From: Vibrio tubiashii ATCC 19109
GTDB lineage: Bacteria; Pseudomonadota; Gammaproteobacteria; Enterobacterales; Vibrionaceae
NCBI RefSeq assembly: GCF_000772105.1
Contig: NZ_CP009355.1
Span: forward strand, 1 to 64,000
Length of the DNA stretch: 64,000 nt
Reading direction: 5' to 3'
The translations under genes and the position numbers were made by a program. The notes beneath the pieces were generated by a model that did no database searches, was not told the origin of the DNA, and saw only the letters and a program-made list of their open reading frames with translations. Below, one piece after another: positions 1 to 9,224 of the stretch. Numbering within the stretch: position 1 is the first letter of the stretch; the number at the start of each line of letters is the position of its first letter.

Positions 1-39
1 TATTAGATCCGTGTCACACTAGCCGTAATATCGCTATAG

Positions 40-150
40 TTCCGAAAGAATAAAGAAAAAAAGATCATAAATAAAGAAAAAATTATTGCTTTTAAATAAC
101 TGATCTTTTTGATTAATCTGATCTTAATTGATTATATGATCTATTGATCC
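40..150. other. AT-rich putative unwinding element of ori2 with phased TGAT repeats
   Basis: This stretch is very AT-rich. The tetranucleotide TGAT (ATCA on the other strand) starts at 101, 110, 119, 129, 137 and 145, a spacing of 8-10 nt, and several copies lie in GATC (Dam) sites. Phased ATCA-type repeats in the unwinding element of Vibrio chromosome 2 are known to be bound in single-stranded form by the initiator RctB. The six-iteron array begins about 60 bp to the right, which fits an ori2 arrangement. The exact borders of the melting region are inferred. Confidence 0.7.
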
Positions 151-206
151 GAGCGTTACCAGGCTTGTAAGTGCATGTAGATAAAAGGATTTTTTTTTAA
201 CGCTTG

Positions 207-333
207 GAAAGCATGATCATGAAAACCCCGAAAGCATGATCAATAAGTCTTTGAAAGCATGATCAAATATTACTAGAACGATGATCATCATTGATTCGAA
301 TCTATGATCAACGTGTCTATGAAAGCATGATCA
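207..333 (+). repeat. Array of six RctB-type iterons (ori2 minimal origin)
   Basis: Six copies of ATGATCA end at 219, 242, 265, 287, 310 and 333, so the spacing is 23, 23, 22, 23 and 23 bp, all in one orientation. Four have the full form GAAAGCATGATCA (207, 230, 253 and 321); the others are GAACGATGATCA (276) and GAATCTATGATCA (298). Each holds a Dam site. Six 12-mer iterons with central GATC are the defining feature of Vibrio chromosome 2 origins, where methylation-dependent RctB binding starts replication. Confidence 0.85.
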
Positions 334-348
334 TCAGCCCTACACACT

Positions 349-357
349 TTATCCACA
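349..357 (+). promoter_or_regulatory. DnaA box, perfect TTATCCACA
   Basis: TTATCCACA at this position is the consensus high-affinity DnaA box. It lies 16 bp after the sixth iteron. A single DnaA box is a known component of the Vibrio chromosome 2 origin. Confidence 0.75.
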
Positions 358-419
358 AGACGAAGGATAACTGTTTGGGATGGACGGTGAAAGCTTGTCT
401 TTTTCCTGTTCTCGTTTGC

Positions 420-838
420 GAAAGAATGATCAAGGAAGAGGATGTAATTGCGGATATTGATTACTCTCTGAACAATATCTTTAGTTGAACGACAAGTTGC
501 CTATTTTGTTGTGCCTTATTCGCTAGTCTTTATTGTTCCGAAAGCATGATCAAGTAAATGACATCGTTCCTGCATTGATTAAGCTGTCATTCAACAATTC
601 GTTCTCTTAATGCCTTATCGGCTCTTATCTCTTAGTCCATCTGCATTCGTCCGTAATTCGATGGTATTTTTTCATGCTTCCGGTAGATAGTGTTACTTGA
701 TCATTGTTCCGATCTTTGATCATTTGTTTAGGATCTAGAATCCCTTTGTTTCTGAGCTGAAAATTCCTTGATCATCGTTCCCTAAACATCAAAACTTGCC
801 GAAAGCATGATCACCATGCCTTCCTTGATCATTGTTCC
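420..838. repeat. rctA-like control region with further RctB 12-mers and 39-mer candidates
   Basis: More GATC-containing sites follow the origin array, less regularly spaced. GAAAG(A/C)ATGATCA occurs at 420, 540 and 801. Reverse copies of the type TTGATCATTGTTCC occur at 697, 768 (variant) and 825. A longer form, ATGATCAAGKAA, occurs forward at 426 and 546 and inverted at 693-704, 764-775 and 821-832, so the two groups face each other. In V. cholerae the corresponding rctA region holds 12-mers and 39-mers that restrain initiation. The extended sites are candidate 39-mers by position and by having a longer conserved core; I could not align them to a reference. No protein-coding gene is supported here. 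Confidence 0.65.
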
Positions 839-1004
839 AATAAAGTTCTAGCGCGGTGTATTTCTAGCATGAACGAGTTTGGCTACTTGGTTGGAGGCTT
901 TTTCATTTTGCTGCGCGACTTAAGTCAAAATTGCACCAACCGTAAAATAGAGCTAATTCTTAATCGTTCCGGAGAGGTAGCTGATTAGATGCATTTACTA
1001 TTAT

Positions 1005-1019
1005 TTTTACATTGTAAAT
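1005..1019. promoter_or_regulatory. parS2 centromere site
   Basis: TTTACATTGTAAA (1006-1018) is a perfect match to the palindrome bound by Vibrio ParB2. It lies between the rctA-like region and parA2, within the likely parA2 promoter region. Confidence 0.85.
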
Positions 1020-1238
1020 AAGTGATGCTGTAACACTTTTATTGTTGTCAGACTTTAAGGTTGTTATAAAGAACTTTTTAACAATGATTTGACCTGTTTT
1101 TGCTCTTTGACTTTAAAATACATGTCGTATTTCTATTTAATGTGATTAATATCTATAATTGCATGTTCACCTTTTTATTGTGTGTTGTGCAAAGTGCTGT
1201 ACAATAATCATCAGGTCACTACTAACGGAATTTGGCAA

Positions 1239-2456
1239 ATGAAACGAGAACATACGATTGAGAGTCTCATTCAGCTAGCAGAAAAAACAGCTCAGGTTCA
1301 AGCTGATCGTATCGAAATAGTTTTGGAAGAACGCAGCGATGAGCATTTTCCTCCAATGTCGAAAGCGTTGATGGAAACGCGTTCAGGCTTAACTCGACGT
1401 AAATTGGATGATGCAATTAGCAAGCTTGAAGAGTCTGGCCACCAATTCACTAAGAATAATGCCAACCATTATTCAATCTCTTTGCAAGAAGCGCATATGT
1501 TGATGGATGCGGCGGGCATCCCTAAGTTTCATGAACGTAAGAAGAATGGTGACAATAAGCCATGGATCATCAACGTACAAAACCAAAAGGGTGGTACAGG
1601 TAAGTCGATGACAGCGGTACACCTTGCGGCTTGCTTAGCGCTGAATTTAGATAAGCGTTACCGTATTTGTCTTATCGATTTAGATCCTCAAGGGTCACTA
1701 CGTCTATTCTTAAACCCACAAATTAGTCTGACCGACCACGACAACATCTATTCAGCCGTTGATATCATGTTGGATAATGTGCCAGAAGGGGTGGAAGTCG
1801 ATAACGAGTTCCTACATAAAAATGTCCTGCTGCCCACACAGTATCCAAACTTAAAGACGGTTTCTGCTTTCCCTGAAGATGCGATGTTTAACGCTGAAGC
1901 GTGGCAACACTTATCGCAGAATCAGTCTTTGGATATCGTGAAGCTGCTGAAGGAAAAACTGATCGATCAGATTGCTGACGACTTCGATGTCATCATGATT
2001 GATACTGGCCCACACGTCGATCCACTGGTATGGAACGCTATGTACGCCTCAAACGCGCTACTGATTCCGTGTGCTGCGAAGCGTTTGGACTGGGCATCAA
2101 CGGTTAACTTCTTCCAGCATTTGCCAACCGTTTACGAAATGTTCCCAGAAGATTGGCAGGGTCTTGAGTTTGTTCGTCTAATGCCGACTATGTTTGAAGA
2201 TGACAACAAAAAGCAGGTCGCAGTATTAACCGAAATGAATTATTTATTAGGTGACCAAGTAACGATGGCGACTATTCCTCGTAGCCGCGCTTTTGAAACA
2301 TGTGCTGATACCTACAGCACGGTATTTGACTTGACGACAGGCGACTTTGAAGGGGGTAAGAAAACCCTAGCGACTGCGCAAGATGCGGTGCAAAAAAGTG
2401 CATTAGAACTTGAACGAGTTCTGCATAGTCATTGGTCATCATTAAATCAGGGGTAA
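1239..2456 (+). CDS. parA2: Chromosome 2 partition ATPase ParA2
   Basis: This 405-residue ParA-type ATPase moves the chromosome 2 origin region by acting on ParB2 bound at parS2 sites. It has an N-terminal helix-turn-helix-type region (about residues 1-100), as in other long ParA proteins, then a deviant Walker A motif QKGGTGKSMTA and a Walker A' region ending LIDLDPQGS. The reading frame is open upstream to a GTG at 1182. I chose the ATG at 1239 because the protein then starts MKREHTIE, which fits known ParA2 proteins of 405 residues. parB2 follows after 7 nt, so the two form an operon. The adjacent origin and parS2 sites support the assignment. Confidence 0.95.
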   Translation: MKREHTIESLIQLAEKTAQVQADRIEIVLEERSDEHFPPMSKALMETRSGLTRRKLDDAISKLEESGHQFTKNNANHYSISLQEAHMLMDAAGIPKFHERKKNGDNKPWIINVQNQKGGTGKSMTAVHLAACLALNLDKRYRICLIDLDPQGSLRLFLNPQISLTDHDNIYSAVDIMLDNVPEGVEVDNEFLHKNVLLPTQYPNLKTVSAFPEDAMFNAEAWQHLSQNQSLDIVKLLKEKLIDQIADDFDVIMIDTGPHVDPLVWNAMYASNALLIPCAAKRLDWASTVNFFQHLPTVYEMFPEDWQGLEFVRLMPTMFEDDNKKQVAVLTEMNYLLGDQVTMATIPRSRAFETCADTYSTVFDLTTGDFEGGKKTLATAQDAVQKSALELERVLHSHWSSLNQG

Positions 2457-2463
2457 TTAGAAA

Positions 2464-3435
2464 ATGGCAATTAAAACTTCAGATTTAAACGCGAGATTAT
2501 TTGGCAAGGCGAATAAGCGTCATGTCACTACACCGCAAGAAGCGCAACAAGCGGCGAAAGAACAAGCTCAGGTGATTGAACTTGCCGTTGCTGGTGAAGA
2601 GAAAGTTCAATTCGAATTAGTGCGTATTCCTGCTGAAAAAATAGGTGAGTCAACGGTTGTATTTGCAGAAAACGCTCGTGAGCAGTCGTTCTTAAACGAA
2701 CATGCGTTATCAGATGTGTTGGTTACGTTAAAAGAGCGTGGTCAGCAATATCCAGCAGTCGGTCGTCGACGTGAAGATGGCAAGATTGAAGTCCTCGATG
2801 GTAGTCGCCGTCGCATGTCTTGTATTCTTGCAGACAAAGAGTTCATGATTTATGTCGGAGAGAATATTAGCACTGAACACGCTAAGTTCTTGTCTGACGT
2901 CGCGAACGCTCATAAACCTTTGTCTTTGTATGAGAAAGGTCGCGAGATGCTAGCTAAACTGGAAAGTGGGGAAGCTGAAGACCAAAAAGCTTTAGCCAAG
3001 ATGTTCCAGTGCAGTGAAGCACTAGTGAGTGGCGCACTCAAAGCTGCTGATCTTCCGCTTGAACTTCTACAAGCTTACCCAAATGTGGCTGAGCTAGGCC
3101 GCCCAACAATCGTTAAACTGCATAAGCAATTTAATGCTTTGGAGTCAGATAAGCAGAGCAAACTTCTCAATAAGTGCAGCTCAGATGAAGGTTTTGTTTG
3201 GCAGCGTACTCAATCTCAAGGGGTGGCTCGAATCACTAAAGAAGTGACAGAAACCATCGAAGCTTGGATTGAAGAGCTATCACCAACTAAGAAATCCGCC
3301 GTGGCTAAAACAGAGTTAGTGAAGGGTCGCGCTAGCTATACCCGCAAAGGGAGCAACTTGACGTTAAACTTGAAAAAGGTTGATGACGCTTTGATGCAAG
3401 AGTTACTAGACCTAGTTGCGAAGAAGCTACACTAA
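2464..3435 (+). CDS. parB2: Chromosome 2 partition protein ParB2
   Basis: This 323-residue ParB-family protein binds parS2 and is the cargo adaptor for ParA2. It has a ParB/Srx-like N-terminal domain with the motif VLDGSRRRMSCI (GS-RR box of the CTP-binding fold), a central helix-turn-helix (around KALAKMFQCSEALVSGAL) and a C-terminal dimerisation region. It lies 7 nt after parA2 and is followed by a good intrinsic terminator. At least six candidate target sites are visible in this window (1006, 5544, 5588, 5611, 17960 and 35208). Confidence 0.95.
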   Translation: MAIKTSDLNARLFGKANKRHVTTPQEAQQAAKEQAQVIELAVAGEEKVQFELVRIPAEKIGESTVVFAENAREQSFLNEHALSDVLVTLKERGQQYPAVGRRREDGKIEVLDGSRRRMSCILADKEFMIYVGENISTEHAKFLSDVANAHKPLSLYEKGREMLAKLESGEAEDQKALAKMFQCSEALVSGALKAADLPLELLQAYPNVAELGRPTIVKLHKQFNALESDKQSKLLNKCSSDEGFVWQRTQSQGVARITKEVTETIEAWIEELSPTKKSAVAKTELVKGRASYTRKGSNLTLNLKKVDDALMQELLDLVAKKLH

Positions 3436-3454
3436 GTCATCACACTCATTTATT

Positions 3455-3478
3455 AAGCCGCTATTTGCGGCTTTTTTT
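3455..3478 (+). terminator. Rho-independent terminator of parAB2
   Basis: AAGCCGC, a loop ATTT-type spacer and GCGGCTT form a stem that is followed directly by a run of T. It sits 20 bp after the parB2 stop. Confidence 0.85.
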
Positions 3479-3523
3479 ATGCCATAATATCGCTAATTCC
3501 AATCTTATCGCGCTTATGAGTTC

Positions 3524-5521
3524 ATGACTGCAATCAAAGACTATTTTTCCAATTTACTCGCGTTATCCGCTAAGTCTAATCATCGTTATGGTGTCGTCTT
3601 ACAAGGTAGTGAACATTGGCAGATGCAATGCCTCGATACGCTCTTTTCTTTGGTTGCGAGTAAGAATGTTTTCTTCCTAGGAGGTGACAGTAAACATGAA
3701 GTTGAAAAGCATGTCAGTTACAAGAAAGGCCAACAACTCTTAGGGCAGGAATGCCTATTGTTGTGCTGTGATTTCCGAGATGGGTTTGACGCCAATAGTT
3801 TCACTGCCGCAACAGGCTGTGTAAGAGGCGGCGGACTGGTGATTATTCTACCAGAGCAAGTTAGCAATCCAACGCTCGCTCACAGATGGCTAGATAACGC
3901 TTTTCACAATCTCATTTTGGTTGAAGAGGGCAGCGAGCTATCAATACCTCAGTGCGGTGGAAATCAAGCGCATGATAAGTTCAAGCAGCAAAACCAAGCC
4001 ATTGAGAAGATCCTCAAAGTCGTTGAAGGGCATCGTAAGCGTCCTCTTGTGATGACTGCCGATCGTGGTAGAGGAAAAAGCAGTGCGTTGGGTATTGCTG
4101 CCGCGAAACTCATGCAAGAACGGTCTATCCATATTGTGGTGACTGCGCCGAGTTTAGCGACCGTTCAGCCAGTTTTTGAGCATGCCCAAAGGCTACTATC
4201 TCAAGCTACTGCGGATAAAGGTCGGCTTCAATTTCAGCAATCAGTGCTAGAGTTTGTCGCCCCCGATGAATTGCTTCGCAGCCAGCAAGCGTGTGATTGT
4301 TTGTTTGTCGATGAAGCATCTGCTATCCCAATCCCGATGTTGAAAACCATGGTTGAGCAGCATCATCGCGCTGTCTTTTCTACCACGATTCATGGTTATG
4401 AAGGATGTGGCCGAGGCTTTACGGTTAAGTTCCAAACTTGGCTCAAGCAACAGCGCCCAGGCGCACAGTTTTTCCATCTAGATGCGCCAATCCGCTGGAG
4501 TGTGGGAGATCCGCTTGAGCAGTGGCTTTTTGATGCGTTCTTATTAGATGCTGATTTGTCCGATGTGAAACAGCAAGCTTCGTTGAATCAACTTATTCAG
4601 CTCGATAAGCAGATGCTCGTCGATCAGCCTTCGATTCTTAGAAGGTGTTTTGCTTTGTTGGTGAATGCTCATTATCAGACCTCACCCAATGACTTAATGT
4701 TGTTGCTAGAAGATGATGCGATACAGTTGCACGCGATATTGGATGATGACCAATGCCTTGGTTGCATGCTCACCGTCGAGGAAGGGAAATTGACCCCAGA
4801 ACTTGTTGAGCAAGTTCAATTAGGTAAGCGTCGTCCCCGTGGGCAACTAGTTCCTAGTCTATTAGCCAATCAACTGGGCATGACTGAGGCCGCTCTGCAG
4901 TCGAGCCAAAGAATCATGCGTATCGCTGTTCACCCTAGTATGCAGAGAGCAGGCATCGGCAAGGCAATGATCAAGCAACTTATCCAGAGTGGAGGTTACG
5001 ATTTTTATTCCACCAGCTTTGGTGCTACTGCGGAATTGGTCGATTTTTGGCGTAGCTGTGGGTTTACTTCGGCTAAGCTAGGCAGTCAAAGAGAGCAGGC
5101 GAGTGGTACATATTCACTCGTCATGGTGAATGGTGGTCTAGATTGGCGTCATCAAATAGAGGATTACTTTGACCTCTCTTTTCAATATGCCGTGAGTGAA
5201 ACTTACCGTGAACTTGAGATTGAACTTGTCCGTAGTTTACTCACAAAAGATAATGCTTCCGTTGAAAAGCCTAACTTGAATAGCCTAGTAAAACATTATT
5301 GTCACGGCGGAGCGAGCTTCGATAGCGTCGTGCCACTACTTGATTCATGGTGGAAGAGCTCTCCTCATATCCTCGGTAACATGAGTGACTTGTTCATTCG
5401 AAAAGTGGTTCAGCGAAGAGACTGGCAATGGTGTGCAAAGGAGTTTGGTTTTGCGGGGAGTAAGCAAATCGAACAAGAGTTTAGAGCCCAACTTCTCTCT
5501 TCAATCACTAGTGGCAACTAG
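3524..5521 (+). CDS. tmcA: tRNA(Met) cytidine acetyltransferase TmcA
   Basis: TmcA makes N4-acetylcytidine at the wobble position of elongator tRNA-Met using ATP and acetyl-CoA. The 665 residues match the usual length of about 670. A helicase-like ATPase part carries Walker A DRGRGKSS (residues 180-187) and Walker B VDEAS (D263, E264). A GNAT acetyltransferase domain follows, with the acetyl-CoA loop around HPSMQRAGIGKAM, and then a C-terminal tRNA-binding tail. It stands alone: the parB2 terminator lies upstream and a 359-bp gap with three parS2 sites lies downstream. The ATG at 3524 gives the expected N-terminus. Confidence 0.93.
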   Translation: MTAIKDYFSNLLALSAKSNHRYGVVLQGSEHWQMQCLDTLFSLVASKNVFFLGGDSKHEVEKHVSYKKGQQLLGQECLLLCCDFRDGFDANSFTAATGCVRGGGLVIILPEQVSNPTLAHRWLDNAFHNLILVEEGSELSIPQCGGNQAHDKFKQQNQAIEKILKVVEGHRKRPLVMTADRGRGKSSALGIAAAKLMQERSIHIVVTAPSLATVQPVFEHAQRLLSQATADKGRLQFQQSVLEFVAPDELLRSQQACDCLFVDEASAIPIPMLKTMVEQHHRAVFSTTIHGYEGCGRGFTVKFQTWLKQQRPGAQFFHLDAPIRWSVGDPLEQWLFDAFLLDADLSDVKQQASLNQLIQLDKQMLVDQPSILRRCFALLVNAHYQTSPNDLMLLLEDDAIQLHAILDDDQCLGCMLTVEEGKLTPELVEQVQLGKRRPRGQLVPSLLANQLGMTEAALQSSQRIMRIAVHPSMQRAGIGKAMIKQLIQSGGYDFYSTSFGATAELVDFWRSCGFTSAKLGSQREQASGTYSLVMVNGGLDWRHQIEDYFDLSFQYAVSETYRELEIELVRSLLTKDNASVEKPNLNSLVKHYCHGGASFDSVVPLLDSWWKSSPHILGNMSDLFIRKVVQRRDWQWCAKEFGFAGSKQIEQEFRAQLLSSITSGN

Positions 5522-5880
5522 GTTAGTGGTTTCGTCTCTCCAATTTACACTGTAAAAGGGTATCGCCTTCGCAACTAGAGTTGAGAATTTACAGTGTAAA
5601 CAACGACTTTTTTACACTGTAAATTGAAATCATGCTTCACAAAGTTCCTCAAAATTGATTCATCTATCGAAAAAAGTCATATTTTTTTGAAACGATGCAA
5701 CTTAATGTAATTATCTAAAAAGTATAGATAAACTCCGATAGCTTTAATTCTATCAACAAAGACTCATCCATATTCCGTATATAAGCAACTTGCGAATTAA
5801 TGATTCCTTCCTACACTCATTCTTAAGCAACATGCTTAATATCGGCTAGGAATAATAACAAAGTAGTTAAGGTTGAAAAC
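5522..5880. promoter_or_regulatory. Intergenic region with three clustered parS2 sites and the chemosensory operon leader
   Basis: Three exact TTTACANTGTAAA palindromes lie at 5544-5556, 5588-5600 and 5611-5623, within 80 bp just after tmcA. The rest of the gap (5624-5880) is AT-rich and must hold the promoter of the chemosensory operon that starts at 5881; I see no clear sigma-70 box or terminator. Clustered parS2 sites close to the origin agree with their known distribution on Vibrio chromosome 2. Confidence 0.85.
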
Positions 5881-6165
5881 ATGGAATGTTTGTTACCTGA
5901 GTCATTAGATATCTCTATGGTACTCGACTCCGCGACCCAATACAAAACTTGGCTTGCTCAAGACAATCAACTCAATGTAGATGCGTCACATGTCAGCCGC
6001 GTTGATGCTGCTGGTATTCAGGCGTTGGCGTCATTATTCCTCTCTGCCAAATCCAATCAGATAGACATTCAACTAGTACAACCTACTCCGTCACTGATCG
6101 AAGGTATTAGTACACTTGGACTGGATGATCAGTTTGATATGAACACTGAAGTTGGAGAACTGTAA
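5881..6165 (+). CDS. STAS-domain protein heading the chemosensory operon, phospho-site missing
   Basis: This is a 94-residue single STAS domain, the fold of anti-anti-sigma factors such as SpoIIAA. The usual phosphorylated serine in the D-S-A-G loop is replaced: the loop reads RVDAAGIQAL, with alanine at residue 43. It may therefore act as a constitutive or structural partner and not as a phospho-switch. It is the first gene of the cluster, 2 nt before cheY. A similar small gene precedes cheY in V. cholerae cluster III. Its partner is unknown. A second STAS protein with an intact serine is encoded at 15940, so the locus may contain a switch pair. Confidence 0.8.
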   Translation: MECLLPESLDISMVLDSATQYKTWLAQDNQLNVDASHVSRVDAAGIQALASLFLSAKSNQIDIQLVQPTPSLIEGISTLGLDDQFDMNTEVGEL

Positions 6166-6167
6166 AT

Positions 6168-6527
6168 ATGACTAAAATTCTAGCTGTGGATGATTCCGTC
6201 TCAATTCGTCAGATGGTGAGTCACACTTTGCGCGATGCAGGGTATGACGTTGAAACCGCCAACGATGGGAGAGATGCGTTAAGCAAGGTGACAACATCCA
6301 AATTTGATGTGGTGATATCCGATGTCAACATGCCAAATATGGGAGGCTTCGAGTTAGTGAAGGCACTGCGTGAAAAGCCGCAATACAAATTTATCCCGAT
6401 TTTGATGCTGACGACCGAAACCAGTACAGATAAAAAACAACAAGGTAAGTCAGCGGGAGCAACTGGTTGGTTAGTGAAACCGTTTAACCCAGATACGCTA
6501 CTAAAAACACTAAAACGCGTCATCTAA
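6168..6527 (+). CDS. cheY: CheY-like single-domain response regulator
   Basis: This is a 119-residue receiver domain with a complete active site: acidic pair D8/D9, phospho-acceptor D52 (ISDVNMPNMGG), T82 and K104 in the KPF motif. The aromatic switch position of E. coli CheY (Tyr106) is tryptophan here (W101). It lies between the STAS gene (2 nt) and cheA (42 nt). As part of a cluster III-type system it may signal to something other than the flagellar motor, since this cluster is not required for V. cholerae swimming chemotaxis. The output target is not visible from sequence. Confidence 0.9.
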   Translation: MTKILAVDDSVSIRQMVSHTLRDAGYDVETANDGRDALSKVTTSKFDVVISDVNMPNMGGFELVKALREKPQYKFIPILMLTTETSTDKKQQGKSAGATGWLVKPFNPDTLLKTLKRVI

Positions 6528-6569
6528 ACGGTTTTTTCTCACAGTAACGTCAATTGGTGAGGCTACAAT

Positions 6570-8654
6570 ATGGCTTTAGATATGGAACAGCTGCGCAAGA
6601 TGTTTTACGAGGAGTGTCGTGAAAATCTTGAAGTGCTGGAAGATGTATTACTTAACTTAGATCCGACTCAGGTAGAAGAAGAGTCAATCAACACCATATT
6701 TCGCGCTGCCCATTCAATCAAGGGTGGGGCAGGGACGTTTAATCTACTTGATATCAGCGAGTTTACCCATAACGTCGAAGCCTATCTCGATTTGGTGCGC
6801 AACAATGAGCGTTCACTTTCCGCTGAAACGATCGACCTACTGCTTAAAAGTGGTGACTGTATTCACAGCATGCTCGAAGGTCACGAGTTGGGTAACGAAG
6901 TTAACGTCGCGCTAAAAGAAGAAGTCGGACTTAAATTAGCCAAGTTACTCGGTGAAGCTCCAACAGATACCGCAGATGTTCATCCGGAACAGAATCAAGA
7001 AGCTAGTGACACGAATTCTAACCAACCTTGGAAGATCACCTTCTCTCCTCATCCTGAAATGTTTTTCAGTGGTAATGACCCATTACGTATTCTGCGCGAG
7101 CTGAAAGATCTTGATGAGTCTTGCCAGATTATTGCGGATACAACAAAGCTACCTGAAATCGATGACATTGAAGCTGAACTCTGTTTCCTCTCTTGGACAG
7201 CAGAGCTAGATAGCGGCGTCGAAGAGGCGCAAATTCAAGAAGTGTTTGAGTGGGTAGAAGATGAGTGTGATCTAACGATTGAAAAAGCGCCTGCTCCGCA
7301 AGCGGAAGAACCGTCCGCAGATATTGTTGAAAATGCTGCAGAGCAAACTCAAGCAGAGAGCGTAGAAAATCCTGCTTCGAAAGTTGCGAATACAGCAAAA
7401 AGCAAAGAACCAAACAAATCGACTAAGGTGGCTAAATCAGATTCTAATGTGAGTTCTATTCGCGTCGATATCGATAAAGTCGATAGCTTGATCAACTTAG
7501 TCGGTGAGCTCGTGATTACACAATCCATGCTGACAGAAATAGGCAACGACTTCACGATTGAAAAGCTAGAGAAGCTCAAGACTGGCTTAGATCAGCTACT
7601 GCAAAACAGCAAAGACCTGCAGGAAAATGTCCTTAATATCCGCATGTTACCGATGAGCTTTGCGTTCAGTCGTTTTCCTCGTCTTGTCCGTGACTTATCG
7701 AGCCGACTGGATAAACAGGTCGATTTGCAAATAAAAGGTGAGCAGACCGAGTTGGACAAAACGGTTCTAGAGCGCATTGTTGACCCTTTAGTTCACTTAG
7801 TCAGAAATGGTATCGATCACGGAATCGAGCAGCCTCAGCAGCGTCTAGATGCAGGTAAAAGCGAAATGGGAACCATTGGGCTTAATGCTTATCACCAAGG
7901 TGGCTCGATAGTTATCGAAATCAAGGATGATGGTGCGGGGCTCAACTGTGACAAGCTATGGAACAAAGCTTTAGAAAAAGGCGTACTTGCCGCCGAATCT
8001 CGCCGCGAAGAGTATTCCGATAAACAGATCATGAACCTGATCTTTGCCCCTGGTTTTTCAACCGCTGAAGAAGTCTCAGATATCTCTGGTCGCGGTGTAG
8101 GTATGGATGTCGTGCGCCGAAATATCGAAGAGCTTGGCGGACATATTGAAGTGGAATCTGCGCTGGGTGAAGGAAGCTGCTTTACCATTAGCTTGCCTTT
8201 AACCCTTGCTATTCTCGACGGACAGCTAGTACGAGTGGGTGGGGAAGTGTATGTGATCCCACTCCTTACGATTGTTGAGTCAATTCAAATTGATCCTAAT
8301 TGTATCAAGCTCGCCTCTGGAGGAATCGAACTTTATCGCCTCCGTGAAGAAAACATTCCAATTCTTCGTCTTCAAGATGAGCTCGAAATGGGCAATAGCG
8401 AAGGTTTAGAGCAGCGTATTCTCTGTTTTGTTGAAGCCGCTGGTAATCGAGTCGGTCTATTGCTTGATGAACTGCTGGATCAGCAACAAGTGGTCATTAA
8501 GAGCTTGGAGTCCAATTACAGCAAAGTCGCGGGTATCTCGGGTGCGACCATTTTAGGGGATGGCTCGGTATCGCTTATTCTCGATATTCAGGGACTGATC
8601 ACCAACTTCTTGAAAAAAGCCTCTGAAACCACTCACAAAGGCGTGGCTGCCTAA
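6570..8654 (+). CDS. cheA: Chemotaxis histidine kinase CheA
   Basis: This 694-residue CheA autophosphorylates on a histidine and passes the phosphate to CheY and CheB. Domains in order: HPt with H48 (AAHSIKGGAGTF); a middle region (about 150-235) that may be the response-regulator docking domain; an acidic, Ala/Glu-rich linker (about 235-290); a dimerisation domain; an HATPase with N-box VRNGIDHGIE and G-boxes (GRGVGMDVV); and a C-terminal CheW-like P5 domain. It lies 9 nt upstream of cheW, so they should be co-transcribed. The encoded array partners (two CheW, Aer2) follow directly. Confidence 0.95.
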   Translation: MALDMEQLRKMFYEECRENLEVLEDVLLNLDPTQVEEESINTIFRAAHSIKGGAGTFNLLDISEFTHNVEAYLDLVRNNERSLSAETIDLLLKSGDCIHSMLEGHELGNEVNVALKEEVGLKLAKLLGEAPTDTADVHPEQNQEASDTNSNQPWKITFSPHPEMFFSGNDPLRILRELKDLDESCQIIADTTKLPEIDDIEAELCFLSWTAELDSGVEEAQIQEVFEWVEDECDLTIEKAPAPQAEEPSADIVENAAEQTQAESVENPASKVANTAKSKEPNKSTKVAKSDSNVSSIRVDIDKVDSLINLVGELVITQSMLTEIGNDFTIEKLEKLKTGLDQLLQNSKDLQENVLNIRMLPMSFAFSRFPRLVRDLSSRLDKQVDLQIKGEQTELDKTVLERIVDPLVHLVRNGIDHGIEQPQQRLDAGKSEMGTIGLNAYHQGGSIVIEIKDDGAGLNCDKLWNKALEKGVLAAESRREEYSDKQIMNLIFAPGFSTAEEVSDISGRGVGMDVVRRNIEELGGHIEVESALGEGSCFTISLPLTLAILDGQLVRVGGEVYVIPLLTIVESIQIDPNCIKLASGGIELYRLREENIPILRLQDELEMGNSEGLEQRILCFVEAAGNRVGLLLDELLDQQQVVIKSLESNYSKVAGISGATILGDGSVSLILDIQGLITNFLKKASETTHKGVAA

Positions 8655-8663
8655 GGAGCGAGC

Positions 8664-9224
8664 ATGGAAGCAGTGACCAGCGAAGTAACCAATATTCATG
8701 ATATGTCAGATGCCGCTAAGCAGAATATTGAAGCTCAGGCGGAAACATTGTTAGACAACGTCAGTGGAGAAGTTAGCGAAAGCGCCGACTTTCTCAGCTT
8801 TAAACTCGCTCACGAGTTGTATGGCGTAGAAATCAAAGATGTGGAAGAGATTCGAGTCTGGGAGCGCCCAACCCCAATACCAAGAGCACCTCAATATGTG
8901 CGTGGGGTTATTAACTTGCGTGGAATGATTGTCCCTGTGGTGGATCTCAGGTTGAGGTTCGCTGTCGGATCTAATGATTATCGTCCGACAACCGTTGTTA
9001 TTGTACTCCGCTACAGCGATGAAGATCAGGAGCGCTTGATGGGGCTTGTGGTCGACGGGGTGAGTGATGTAGTTAGTCGTGGCGACAACGATCTCTACCC
9101 TGCGGTTGGAGAGTCTAAAGTCACACCTTACTTGCAAGGTCTGATCAATGTGGGTGACCACGTTATGTCACTACTCGATACTGAAGAGCTACTCAATATC
9201 GACCGAATTCTGAGGGCTGAATAA
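8664..9224 (+). CDS. cheW: CheW coupling protein with N-terminal extension
   Basis: This 186-residue CheW-like adaptor links receptors to CheA. The conserved CheW fold begins near residue 40 (ESADFLSFKLAHELYGVEI) and includes the hallmark NLRGMIVPVVDLR. The first 40 residues are an extra hydrophilic extension. Its stop overlaps the start of the next cheW-like gene by 1 nt (TAATG), so the two are probably translationally coupled. Two CheW genes in tandem also occur in V. cholerae cluster III. Confidence 0.93.
   Translation: MEAVTSEVTNIHDMSDAAKQNIEAQAETLLDNVSGEVSESADFLSFKLAHELYGVEIKDVEEIRVWERPTPIPRAPQYVRGVINLRGMIVPVVDLRLRFAVGSNDYRPTTVVIVLRYSDEDQERLMGLVVDGVSDVVSRGDNDLYPAVGESKVTPYLQGLINVGDHVMSLLDTEELLNIDRILRAE

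Noticed and set aside
291..488. A 65-codon open frame in the ori2/rctA region
   Set aside because: It runs through iterons and the DnaA box, has no ribosome site, and its protein looks random; origin function explains the sequence.
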